Positions 40,282 through 52,200 of a DNA stretch of 64,000 nucleotides are shown here, one piece after another (the stretch's first letter is position 1; each line of letters starts with the position of its first letter). The notes beneath the pieces are model-generated. The model was not told where the DNA came from and ran no database searches. It saw only the letters and a program-made list of their open reading frames with translations. The stretch covers positions 36,782,501 through 36,846,500 of the forward strand of contig CM053794.1 in assembly GCA_028671895.1 (NCBI GenBank). Direction: 5' to 3'. The DNA is from Oenanthe sinensis (Eukaryota; Streptophyta; Magnoliopsida; Apiales; Apiaceae). The translations under genes were made by a program, and so were the position numbers.

Positions 40282-42731
40282 TCATCCCTGTTTTCCAAGC
40301 ATTGTTATGTTGAAATCTCTAAAATCTCTGAAACTCATTCCCCCACTTGATTTGTGACGACTCAATCGGTCCCAAATCATCCAATGAATACTTCTATTGT
40401 CGTTTTTCTTTGTATTCCACCATAATCTTGAGATACTTCTTTCCAAATCTTTAGTGATTTCTAAAGGTAATAAAAATACACTCATTGCATAAGTTGGCAA
40501 TGATTGTATTATTGACTTCACTAAAATTTCTTTCCCTCCCTGTGTGATTATTTTACCATCCCAACTTAAAGTTCTCTTTTTCACTTTATCCTTCAAAAAT
40601 CTCAATGTTGCCACTTTGCTTCTTTGCATCATTTTCGGCAGCCCCGGGTATTTACAATTTTCATTCGCTTCATCCATTTAAAGCATATTGCAGAGTTGTT
40701 GTCTAGTTGCTAGACTCATGTTCGTGTTAAAAAATACCGAGGATTTTGACCGATTCACCTTTTGGCCTGAGGCCAGCTCAAATTTTGTCAAAATTTCCAA
40801 CATCCTTTACACTTCACTTTCTTCTACCTTACAGTATAAGTATGAATCATCGGCAAACAACATGTGGGTGATGCTAGGAGCCCGTTTACAGATCTTAACC
40901 CCTTGAATCAGTTTCTGATTTTCAAACTTGTGGAGCATTACTGAAAGGCCTTCTGCACAGAGAATAAATAAGTACAGAGATATTGGATCTTCTTAGCGTA
41001 AGCCTCGACTTGCAGAACTGGTCCTATTTCTCTTCGGGCATGAACGATGTGATAAGAAATTGTTTGGACATATTGCAATATCAAGTGAACCCACCATACA
41101 TCAAAGCCCATCTTAATGAGAATAACTTGTAGATAGCTCCATTTAATGCGATCATATGACTTGCTCATATCGAGCTTTAATGCCATATAAGCATTTATCC
41201 CCCTTCTTTTTCATTTTAACGTGTGCATTAACTCATATGCAATCATCATATTGTCTAAAATTAGACGTCCAGACATAAAGGCACTCTGATTTTCTGAGAT
41301 TACCTGATCAAGCATATTTTTAAGTCGATTCGCAACCACCTTAGTAACAATTTTCACTAAGACGTTGCGCAATGAAATTGGTTGAAGATCACCAACCACC
41401 ACTGGGCATTTTTTTCTTAGGGATCAGGACTATATTTGTAGCATTCAACTCCTCCAAAAGCATGCTAGTACTAAAAAAATTGTGAACCAGTGTTACTATG
41501 TCTCGACCAACAATCTTCCAGTACTTTTGATAAAATCCTGGTGTTATCCCATCGACACCCAGTGCTTTATTCGGGTTCATCTGAAAGAGAGCCTTTTTGA
41601 CCTCCTCTACCGTAACTGGTTGTAGTAAATGATCATTCTAAGCTCTTGTAACAGTAGTAGGAACGTAACTTACCACCTCTTGCCAATCAACCTCTGAGGC
41701 TTTAAACAGATTTGAAAAATAACCGGACATCAATTCTGCAATGTCATTCTCCCATTCCAACCATTGTCTGTATTCATTTTTGAGTTTATTAATCTGATTA
41801 TTTTTCCTTCTATTGGAAGCATAAGTGTGAAAATATTTGTTGTTCTGGCCTCCTTCTTGCAACCAAGTTGCTTTGATCTTTGACGCCAAAATATCTCTCT
41901 TTGGTTTAAAATTTTCGTCAACTCTTTTTTAGCTTCTCTGTACCATTCTTTCAAGACATCATCTCTACCACATCTATACTACTTCATTTTTGTCTTTCAA
42001 AATTTAATTCTGCCATTAAAATTACCAGTTACCTCCCTTCCCCATATAGTCAAACTGTGACTGCATGTTTTAATTTTTTGAAAAATAGTTGCCCTATTGT
42101 CACTATTTCAGTCATCCCTAACAATCACTTCACACATAAGTTCAGTCATCCACGTGTTTTCAAATTTAAAACGAAACAGAGCATTGATATGTGTAATAAC
42201 TTGTGGAACTAACAAAATAGGACTATGATCACTAGATGTATCTTCTAAGTTATAGAGCTTAGCCATGAGAAACATGTTCAGCCATTCTGTAGTTGTCAGA
42301 GCTCGATCTAGTCTTACCTCCATTCAGTCAGCTGTGTCTCTTCCCCTTTCCTACGTGAATTGATTCCCCACTAGCTCCATGTCCATAAGTCCCGCGTCCT
42401 ACATTGCTTCATTAAATCCCTCTATCAGGCAACTTGGATATTGAGAGCCCCCAATCTTGTCTCTTACGTCAACCACGTTGTTTACATCTCCTATAACACA
42501 CAAAGGGAGGTTTGAATCTCTAGCAAGATTACGAAGCAAATCCCAAGTTTTTCGTCTTAAAGCTCTGTTAGGTTCTCCGTAGAGTTCAGTTAAACACCAT
42601 GAACCACCATTCTCCATATTAATTTTCACATCGATATGGTTTTGTGAGAATCCCAGCAGCCCGATCTGCCCACTCTCCTTCCATAGTAAAGCTAGGCCCT
42701 CACTCTTTCCTACAGGTTCGACCACAAACAT
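40282..42731 (-). pseudogene. LINE ORF2 remnants (endonuclease and reverse transcriptase)
   Basis: Homologous stretches lie in several frames. Endonuclease pieces are at 42399-42731 and 42108-42323. Reverse transcriptase pieces are at 41389-41580 (PNKALGVDGITPGFYQKYW), 41211-41402 (NQSAFMSGRLILDNMMIAYE) and 40938-41186. The thumb/connection region is at 40282-40677. The catalytic FADD box survives at 40846-40857, but the stops between pieces mean no functional protein. Confidence 0.85.
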
Positions 42732-43853
42732 GCCCTGGTATCCTAACTTAAGCTACACCCACTCCATTTTTGACTTATTTGTTATCGTTTCACACAAAAA
42801 AATAATCATGGGCTTTTCTTGACATACTACGTTTGAAAGGAACTGAATATTCCAAGGGAGACCCACCCCTCGGCAGTTCCAACTGAAAGTATTCATAATG
42901 ATGGGCGGGTCTACGTTGCAGAGCCCGTCATAAACAAGTTTTTTGAACTCGGGTTATCTAGTTTACCTTCATCTGTCATGTCTGTATCTACTGCACTGTT
43001 ATTTTCAATAAGCCCATTTTCTTTGGGCTCATCTATTCTACGCCGTTTTGGATCCATAATTTACAGCCCAATATCTTCATTTGAATCAATATTTTCCTTC
43101 GTTATTATATCTTCTAGAATGTTTGCATTTGTTCCATATTTTTCTCTTGTTCCATATTTTCCTCCAATCACAATCTTTTTTGAGTTAGCTGGTATATCTG
43201 TTTTGTTTCCTACTTTCACGGGGTCATGATCATTGATTGCGTCTTTTGTGGCGACAATTTCTCTCCCTTCGTCAACGAACGTCTCTGCCGAAAAAACCAC
43301 CAGATTTTTACCACCTTGTCTCGGCCATTTAGCTCACATGGTGTGATTACGACGTCTTGGTTCAGCCTTTATCCATATTCCGTATGGTTTTTCGATTTCC
43401 TCGAATGGGGTGTCAAAATTTCTCTCGCAGAATTTCTCTCTGTGTCCTACCATCCCACATATAAAGCAAAAGGTGGGTACTCCTTCATATCTAAAGTTTA
43501 CCCATCTCCAATTTGTATGGCTTTTTCGTAGTTTCATCCGTCTTTTTAATGGCGTATTCAGGTCAATCGCAACACGAACTCTGAGGTACTCACGCCGGAC
43601 TCCTACAAAGTTGTTGTCAGATTCAATGAATTTTCCAATGTGGTTACCCACGTTTGTTACCACTCTCTGAGACATGAAGCTTGCATTCATATCGTGGAGT
43701 TGAACCCACAAAATCCAGTTTATTGATTGCCAGCGTGCGTGGATTATCTCCTTCTTTCATACGTTCAAAAATTAAGTGAAACCTACCAAAAGTCCAAGGG
43801 TTGCCTTCTATTACTCTTGCAATGTCAACCTCAAGATAAAACTGAAAAACATA

Positions 43854-44105
43854 TCAATTTCGATCCACTTGTTTGACATATACTCCCTTTCCTGGCCTCC
43901 AGAGTGCTGCCATCCTATGCTGCATGGCCTGAAAATCAATGGGTGAGTCAGTTAGAAACCAGCCCATCAGACACCACCTGACATCAATTTCAGAAAGCTC
44001 CTCTATATTTTCCTCATACGAAATGCCTCCGTCCTCCTCATCATCCAATTTAAATCTTGCAAAGCTTGCTTCCATTTCTTGTACTGTGTTTTGATTGCCA
44101 GTCAT
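43854..44105 (-). pseudogene. LINE ORF1, amino-terminal part (gag-like, DUF4283)
   Basis: The first 83 codons of ORF1 encode a DUF4283-type region with VRWCLMGWFLTDSPIDFQAM and WRPGKGVYVKQ. A TGA interrupts the frame. The same frame then continues with family-like sequence (GNPWTFGRF) until a frameshift near 43715. After that the frame picks up as WVQLHDMNASFMS and runs to the zinc knuckle, ending at 43334. Confidence 0.8.
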
Positions 44106-44248
44106 GTTTGTACGTCATAATGATTCAATAAAATAAAAGACCTAAACGTTTAACCCAAACAAACGAATCGAGAATTAGGTTTTAGAGACTTCCAACTATG
44201 GCATAAGCCAAGACTGTCCACTGTTAGTCAATATAGTTTATGCAACAC

Positions 44249-44264
44249 AAAAAACATTTAAACA
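44249..44264. repeat. LINE target-site duplication, right copy
   Basis: AAAAAACATTTAAACA, the partner of 38811-38826. Confidence 0.85.
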
Positions 44265-44445
44265 TATAAATTAAAAGAAAGAGTAGCTCTGTGTTTGATT
44301 TGTCATTGTCGTGGAACATGGTTTATGAACCGGTTTTCTTCCGCAGTCTTTTCGATTCGTTGCTAATTAATATAACTATACTATTGTAGATGACTAATTT
44401 AAACATATTTATATAGCTACTAGCTATATGAAAGTATTATTACAA
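44265..44445. other. Short intergenic stretch right of the LINE
   Basis: Nothing recognised. Confidence 0.4.
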
Positions 44446-44819
44446 CTGCTTGGACAATCTCCAAGTTTTCATCCCTCTTATCTAAAAAAGCTGACGTGTC
44501 ATTTTATTTTAGATAATATTACTATTTTTATCTTCTTCAACCCTCTCATCCTTTAATTAAAAATTTAGATAACGAATTTTACATCTTCTATGTTTAATTA
44601 ATATCCATAACTTTTTACATAAAGTATAGAAGTGACACATCTTACTAATATCATCCTTACATCATTAATTACTTATATTTTTAACGTATAACTAATCATT
44701 TTACATAGTACTAATATATTGGAGTAAATCTTTACATTGATTCAAAAAAATTTACATAATTAATATTTAATAATATTTTACCTATCCAATTTAGATAACT
44801 CGATTGGAGATGCTCGCGA
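44446..44819. mobile_element. PIF/Harbinger-like or other TIR MITE
   Basis: The left end has GGACAATCTCCAAG. The right end, read inward, has GCGAGCATCTCCAATCGAG. The shared CATCTCCAA terminus is frequent among plant MITEs. The interior is AT-rich and non-coding. Boundaries are approximate. Confidence 0.5.
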
Positions 44820-45996
44820 TGATGTTCTTGTACTGTATTTAATACTCGGCTCCCGAGTTTTAAAAACTGAGGATAACAAGTGAAAAGGAAGTAAAATACT
44901 TTCATCCCAATTTTGGAGTAAAAGTTTTGGAATGAAAGTACGCGGCTAAGTTACATTGACTTTCACTTACTTTCCTCCGTATTTAAAACTCGGAAGCATG
45001 AACATGTATGAAAATAAAATTACTTTACTTTAATTTTACTTACTTTCCTCAGTATCAATCACAGAGTATCTTTGTGTTCAACTTTCAGTCGAATTTGTGC
45101 AAACTTTTCTGGCCATAATTTTTTGTACTGACAGCATATAGAAGTATGGAACTCGTGTTTAATTCGTTGAACAAGTCATCTCGATTTCTTGGCACGACTG
45201 CCATAATTCTTTTTATAGAAATTAGATAAAAAGTTACACATATTACAGTTACAGACTTACAGTTACACATATAAACAATAATTCTTTTTATAGAAATTAG
45301 ATAAAAAAAAATATTTGGTAAAATTTTAAAAATATTTTTAGTTTAAAAGTCGGTTTAAAAATATATTTCCATATTTTTGAAAAAAGTGGTTAAAGTAACA
45401 AAGAAAGAGAAAAAGAAAAAAGGAATACAAATTTCGCAATCAAATTTTTCTAAAAACATAATTTTTTAATATTATATTTGAGGACACATAAAAATTAAAT
45501 ATATTATATACCAAAGTATTAAGCCCGAATTTTGCATATACCAATAGTGTTAAGCCCGAATTTTGCATTGAAATTATAAATAATAATTATATGAATTGTT
45601 TTAATATAAATATTTAGTTGCTCCTGAACTTTTTAGAATGTCTAAAAAACAATTTGTGCATAATTTGGATCGTTGAACAAATTGAACAATATTATATAGT
45701 AATTATTATGGATTTATTAATGTTTAATTACTATGTACCGTCTCCGTCTCATTTAAAAAAATTACGCATATTAAGAAGTTATAATATAAAAATTATTTTC
45801 CATTTGTATCCATTTTAATTATATTGATTGAGATAGTTTCAATGCATAATTTTGAGTGATAACTATATTACATTAATTAACAATACTAGTACCAATATTT
45901 TAGTCAAAATATTATTTTAGAAATTTATCTATAAAATTGTATTTAAAAGAGACCGCGAACATGTATTATGGGACAATTTTTTCCCTCAAAAGTTAC
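44820..45996. other. Intergenic, nothing recognised
   Basis: AT-rich. TTAAGCCCGAATTTTGCAT occurs twice, at about 45518 and 45550. No gene is supported. Confidence 0.4.
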
Positions 45997-46229
45997 TACT
46001 TCCTCCGTCTCATATTATGTGTCTTATTTTGATACTAAGTAGTCAAATTGACCAAGTTTTGACCACAAATTACACATACTATATAATTAAGAAAATTTTA
46101 AAAACTTATTTTATTAAAAAATAATTAATAATTTTTTTAATTAATGATCAAAGTTTAATCAATTTGATATCCTAATAATTAAAACAAGACACATGATATG
46201 ACAGGGAGCGACTTGGGACAGAGGGAGTA
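45997..46229. mobile_element. Stowaway-type MITE
   Basis: The left end TACTTCCTCCGTCTCATATT and right end GGGACAGAGGGAGTA are inverted. The arms also pair through TGTGTCTTATTTTGATA and its mirrored AACAAGACACATGATATG. Confidence 0.75.
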
Positions 46230-46234
46230 ATATA

Positions 46235-46453
46235 GGGCATGTTTGGGATTCCTTATTTATGAAAATAAATTACTTATTCCGGAAAAAGTACGTATATATG
46301 TATTTTTTTCTAAAAATAAGTAACTTATTTTTTATTTTGAAAATAAGATTTGGTATTAAAATTTTAAACTAAATCTTAATATTTTAAAAAACTGTAAAAA
46401 CATGTATTTAAAAAAAAACTTATTAATCATTTTAAGAAATCCCAAATTAGCCG
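46235..46453. mobile_element. Foldback MITE
   Basis: GGCATGTTTGGGATTCCTTA at the left matches CGGCTAATTTGGGATTTCTTA read inward from the right. The interior is A/T-rich with AAAATAAGTAACTTATTTTT-like arms. Fragments of this family occur near 16350 and 19216. Confidence 0.6.
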
Positions 46454-47226
46454 ATAGTTACATTAGGAGTAGAAGTCATAATTTTAGCTTTGGTTCAATG
46501 TGTGTGTTACTCGTTTTCATGCATTAGCATGTGGATTTTATTGAGTTTGGAACTAATTAAAGTGTGTTGCATCTGTACGTGTAGCAATGCTACAGCAACT
46601 AGCAACTACTGAGTATAACTGTTTATAATTTATTTATAAATTTTAATATATATGTATATATACTTTTTAATTGTAAACAATTTATCCCTGACAAAAAAAA
46701 TTATAAACAATTTATTAGTTAAACCAAATCAAGCATAAAACGTATACACCAGTAACAACATCGTGATATTAAACGTTGATAGATCGAGCTGGTTGAATAA
46801 TTGGTAATCCACTGTCCAACTAATCAGTTGAACCAAACACTTACCTAATCAAAGTACAAGCAACTAGCAAGTCATTAATCATTACTTTAATTGAGATGTA
46901 ATACACAGTACTAGCTACTATTCGTCTATTTTGTGTATCTTACATCATTACGGATGAGACTGTAGGGTTAATTAGATCAACTGAATTCTGTAAGCTAATT
47001 GGTCTCGTCAGTCTAACGAATTTAGAATTAAATAATTTGGAATCAAGATTTTAATAATACAAGAGGAACAACTATATATAATATTATATGCGCTTAGCTA
47101 AATAAAAGCTATAATAATATGCCAAGAAGCAACTAGCGAGTTCAATGGATTGAGTTTAGTTTGAGTGAGGGATTGAATTTAGTTGCACCTATATTAGTTT
47201 CCAGGAATTTTTGTTATTAACAACTA
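46454..47226. other. Intergenic, nothing recognised
   Basis: No gene or clear repeat is seen. Confidence 0.4.
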
Positions 47227-47886
47227 TCTATACTATATTATTAAAGCAGTAAGGACAAACATTTTGTCCGTCGTCTAGTCATTTTGTCTTTCACTCAACT
47301 TCCAATACATGTGTTTTTCTCATACTCAATTTCAAATATACTCTTTTAATTAAAATATAGAGTTGTACTTATAATATATTAACATATTTCAATTTCCTCG
47401 TTTTTCAACCTCTTTCATTTATTTAAAATCCTAACTTATTAATTAAATTTTATGAATTTTAAAATAATAATATTAATTATATTATATTAATTAAATTTTA
47501 TTACTATGTTACATCTATATTATCTATACTTTTATATTATATTATTCTAAAAGAATTTCTCTTATACAGAGTTGTACTCACAGTCTACTAACATGTTTCA
47601 ATTTACTCAACGCTCAAATATTTTAATTTATTTAAAATTATAATTTTATAAATAATATTTTTGAATATTAAAAATATATTAATATTTTATATATATTAAA
47701 ACATACATTTTTGTTTAAATTTTAATTAAAATATTTTTAATACATTTGAACTCTTTTTATTAATAAAAATTTCTTAAACTATACTATATTATTAATGCCG
47801 TAGTGGCAAATGTTTAGTCTTCTTAAAATAATTAAAAAAAATTGATTGGTTAACTTGGGTGTGATAGACTCGGGTATTATAAAGAA
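47227..47886 (+). mobile_element. Helitron 5' ends (partial)
   Basis: TCTATACTATATTATTAAAG at 47227, preceded by A, is a canonical plant Helitron 5' terminus. A second, degraded one (ACTATACTATATTATTAATG) lies at 47778. I found no matching 3' hairpin plus CTAG, so extents are unknown and the end given only marks the next element. Confidence 0.45.
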
Positions 47887-48772
47887 GACTTAATTGCAGA
47901 TTGGTGGCTTGTAGTTTAATTTTTTGGCACAAAGATGGCTAAATTATTAATCATGCCAAAGTAATTGTTAATTGTTCAATTTCTCAGCACTTAGGTGGCT
48001 TCAGATCCTTTCCGTTAGTTCACAACTAACGACATTAGGGTTTTTGAAATAAAGTAAGATTAAATTGCATTTTGATGGCTGTAGTTTAATTTTTTCCACG
48101 TTGTTGGCTAAATTAAAAAATAGTTATATTTCAACACATTATGATCCATAATTCTAAGTACGAGTGAGTATAAATATCTGGAAATCCTAATTTCCAATCC
48201 GGTATCTGATTTTAAAAATCCAAATATTTGGATATTCGATCCGATTTTATAGACGGGATGTCCGATCCAATTTTTTGGACCTAAAACCAGATCGGTTATA
48301 TTCAGTCTTGGAACCGAACCGATATGAATCACTATTATGATAATAATTTATTCTATAATACTTTGAATAGTTAAATTACGATAAATTCTAATATTTTATC
48401 CTAAAATAGATAATTTAAGGAGTGAAATAAAATAAATATAAGGATTATTTTGAGGTAAAAAATATTAAGTACAAATTAATTGATCAGCATCTTGAAGCAC
48501 AGACAAATCACAAATTGAAACAAGACCTAATAAATTATTATTTTAATTTAACCAACTATGTGGGGGGGAATAAACTACAACCATTAAAATGCAATTCAAT
48601 TTTATTTTATTTCAAAAATCATAACGCCGTTAGCTGTGAACTAACGGAAAAGACCTGAAACCACCTATGTGCTGAGAAATTGAACAATTATCCATCACTT
48701 TATCATCATTAATAAATTAATCATTTTTATGTAAAAATATTAAATAACAAGTCATAAATCTGCAATTAAATC
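47887..48772. mobile_element. Mutator-type foldback element directly upstream of the DA2-like gene
   Basis: The left terminus GACTTAATTGCAGATTGGTG mirrors the right one (GATTTAATTGCAGATTTATG read inward). The arms run about 180-200 bp each: TTTCTCAGCACTTAGGTGGC pairs with GCCACCTATGTGCTGAGAAA-like sequence on the right. Both sides are flanked by TATAAAGAA (47878-47886 and 48773-48781), a perfect 9-bp duplication as Mutator elements make. The middle (about 48155-48325) is unrelated sequence containing CCGATCCAATTTTTTGG. Non-coding. Confidence 0.8.
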
Positions 48773-48781
48773 TATAAAGAA

Positions 48782-49284
48782 AGATAAGACGTTTTAAGAT
48801 TCTTTCCTGCGGTACTACTACTACTAAATAGTATTCGCTACTTTGTGTATTAATTTAATTTTGGGTTTTCCGGAACATACAAGCATCATATACAGCCAGA
48901 ACTTGTACAGATCATTATCATTTATCACACACACAATACATATACGTATACGTATATTTGTGTGTGTGTATATATTAACAGCAGAGAAAGTTCTGATCTT
49001 GTTCCCTGTCTCTCGATCTCCATGCCCCCCTCTTCTAATTTAAGGTTGTTTCACTTCCCTGTTTATTATTCTCTGTTTCTTTTTAATTTATATTACCAAG
49101 TTTTTGTTTTTATTATTATTATTATTATTTGTAATTTTGGAATGTTCATTCTTGTATTGCAGTTGGGATTTACTGGATTTTCGTATAATATTGACTATGG
49201 TGTACAGGTGTAGTGATGAATACTCTATATTGTTTTAAGGGATTGAATTCAATAGATTATTGTTGTTGTTTTAAGATAAAAAAA
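48782..49284 (+). promoter_or_regulatory. Promoter and 5' leader of the DA2-like gene
   Basis: This is the remaining upstream space between the foldback element and the ATG. It contains a pyrimidine-rich leader at about 48995-49050 and a possible 5'-UTR intron. Candidate donor is the AAG/GTTGTT at about 49043; candidate acceptor is TTGCAG at about 49163. Transcription start is not determinable by eye. Confidence 0.45.
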
Positions 49285-52200
49285 ATGGGGAATAAATTGG
49301 GGAGAAGAAAAGAAGCAGTGGATGAGAAGTACACAAAACCACAAGGGTTGTATCAGCACAAAGATGTGGATCAGAAGAAGCTTAGGAAGCTTATACTTGA
49401 TTCTAAGCTTGCCCCCTGTTATCCTGGCCACGATGATCACACTGCCTTTGACCTTGAGGAATGCCCTATTTGCTTCTTGGTTTGTCTCCTCTTTTTTTTT
49501 TTCCCTTACACTTTTCCAATTTTTTATGCACCTATTCGAGTTGTATGTATATATAATTTTACTTACCTTTGCCCTTCAGTTTTTTTAAAAAGCATGCCGA
49601 GTTTACTTAAAATAATGGAATATGTTGATTAATCGCAATTCAATTTTTTTTTATATGCATGGTTGATAGTTTGAGTTCGGAAGGCCTTTCTAAGCTTTTG
49701 CTTGAAATTTTACAGTATTATCCAAGTCTTAATCGCTCAAGATGTTGCTCCAAAGGCATATGCACCGGTAATATATGTGTGTTTACATATGTGCTGTATA
49801 TTTTGCAGTTTCTGCCAGTTTGACTGATTGTTAACTTCTATTTTGTACCAGAGTGTTTTCTGCAGATGAAAACTCCCAATTCTACTCGTCCTACACAGTA
49901 TGTTTTGAATTTTTCCAGTTGCGTTGACTATGTAATATTTTCCTATTTTTCTTATCTCGTCTTTAGAATTTAACCATTTATAGTTTTTTTTCATAACAAT
50001 GAATTAGGTGTCCCTTCTGCAAGACCTCTAACTATGCTGTGGAGTATCGAGGGATGAAGACAAAGGAGGAAAAAGGCATCGAACAAATTGTGAGATTTGG
50101 ATATTTCAAGTGCAGTTGACTTTCTTGGAATGCCTTTCACCATCAGTGTGCATTGAAAATCATATAACTCTTTCATTTAGGAAGAACAACGAGTAATTGA
50201 AGCTAATATAAGAATGCGCCAACAAGAACTAAAGGATGAAGAGGAGAGGATGCAGAAACGTCAATATGTAAGATCACCAAGCCAAAGCAGATCGGAGGAG
50301 ATTGAGTATAGTTCAATAACAGGTATTGTAATATATTCCTGGTTTAATTATAATCTGCAATATGTGCCCAATTTCTTATATATGCATTTGCTTTTCCCCT
50401 TGTTCTCTATTGCCAGACTCATCATCCTTTGTAGAATGCGAGGAAACAGATTCTCCTCAATACTTATCTGCTGTGCCATCAATGAGACAGCCTTTACCCC
50501 CTAGGCAGAATAGGTACACTCTTTTCCATGTCAATTATAGTTATAACTGCGGACTACCCCTTGTACTTATCATAAAGCATCTGGACCCTTTGATATCTAC
50601 CTTTTTTTACTTCTTATTTTGTATATTTATTTAACTAGAATCTCTGTTTTTACTTACTGTTTCCTTGCAAGAAAGGAATACTACTGGGCCCTCCGGGGGG
50701 AGATGACTGACCCCTGTGCTTTTCTCTTATATGTCGTTAAATTTATTTTAATTAGCATTATTTGATTGGTGGTACATGTTTAGGAGCTTTTACTGTTACC
50801 TGTAAAAGGCCAAGTAAGTACGGATTATGGGGAAAAGGAAAGAATCGGGCACCAAAGTTATATTTGGCACAGAAAGGAAAGATGGTGTATGATCAAATTA
50901 TTCAAATTTAGTCCTTTTGCTGACATATATTGAGAGATATGTCGCTGTAGTTTAGACAGCACTTAAGAGATCTTTGCATTTATGTTTATGCTGCGGGTTA
51001 CATTTTTGAAGTTCCTGTTATCTATGTTCTGAGACTCTAGTACTAGTATTTCTGATGTTAATAGCTATTTTTGTGCTTAATGTGCATTTTGCGAAGTCTT
51101 ATATACCTTTCTTGCAAGAAACTCCAGTTATGGTTATAGATAAGATTGCTGGATGCAAGGAACTGCTAGAGTGGTATCCTTGATTATTGATGTTAGTGAG
51201 TTAGGGAAGTTAAATATAATCTGCATTTGAAATGCAGTAGGAGAGTGGAATTTTTGAGACGTCTATGTTTATCTAGTATGGCTCAGCAAATCTTGTTTCC
51301 TGACCTAGTAGATTATCATAAGTTTTGTAAATCCAAATCAAAATCTTAGGACATGTTTTATTGTGCTAGCAAAGTTAGGCATGCCAAAGTAGTAGAATCC
51401 AATATACATTGTTCTAATCTAAGCTAAATGCATAATATGAAGCATCTCTATATTTAATGAAAGTGAAACCTGCACGCATGGTCTGGTTTTTGGTATTCTG
51501 TAGAACAGTGATCTATTTGTGATTTCCATCATAAGACGAGGCTAGGGAATAAAGGCCCTTTTAGTCAAACTTTGAAGATAAATGGCCCAAAATATCACTA
51601 CTCACAGAAATGTGCTTTTTTATAACTCACTAACATGAGTTTATGTACCTTTATTAAAAGAATTGAAAACAGTTGTATTGCTATTGGGCTAGATGCTGTT
51701 GGGCCTATTGGGTTTTCTTTCAATTTTATTTTAAACATGTGTTTTTACTTCCTTTTAAAAAAAATAAAATAAAATTTCATTAAAAACATAACATAAAGTA
51801 GCGTTGTTGAGTGATAAAAAAGGTCATTTTCCTGAGTTGTGATATTTTGAGTCATTTTCCTCCAAATTGTGATAGGAGTGCCATCACTCGGGGGCGGTGA
51901 TATTTCAGTGAATACATTAACATGTTAATGGTATAAAGATCTGAGGTAGAAACAATTGAAAATCTAGCAGTGTGTTGTGTAAATAGCATATCTTGGCGTG
52001 AGGTAGTCAGTTATTTGTGAATTAATTCTTGTACCTATGCATGTGCTTAGCTGGGGTAAGTTGTAAATTCGTGTTAGTCCTATTTAGTGATTCATTCTTT
52101 ATTCTTGTACATATGCATGTGCCTAGCTGTACATAGATGTAGTTGTACAATTACATCCCTATTTTATCATATTTAATTGTTATAATATCGTATTGTCAAC

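Larger units (their letters stand above)
38827..44248 (-). mobile_element. L1-type LINE with RNase H domain, disrupted
   Basis: This is a full-length-looking non-LTR retrotransposon on the minus strand. ORF1 begins at 44105 with a DUF4283-like gag domain and reaches a CCHC zinc knuckle (CFICGMVGHREKFC) near 43470. ORF2 has an apurinic endonuclease (GDVN, SSDHSPI) at about 42730-42110. Its reverse transcriptase spans about 41640-40280, with LDMSKSYDRIKW and the catalytic FADD at 40846-40857. An RNase H-like tail (VETDCL, ANMAAHELARLS) lies near 39250-38855. The frame breaks repeatedly, for example an in-frame TGA near 43850 and a shift near 43715. It is therefore dead as a gene. It ends in a short A run (T7 at 38829-38835 on the plus strand) and has a 16-bp target-site duplication. 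Confidence 0.92.
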
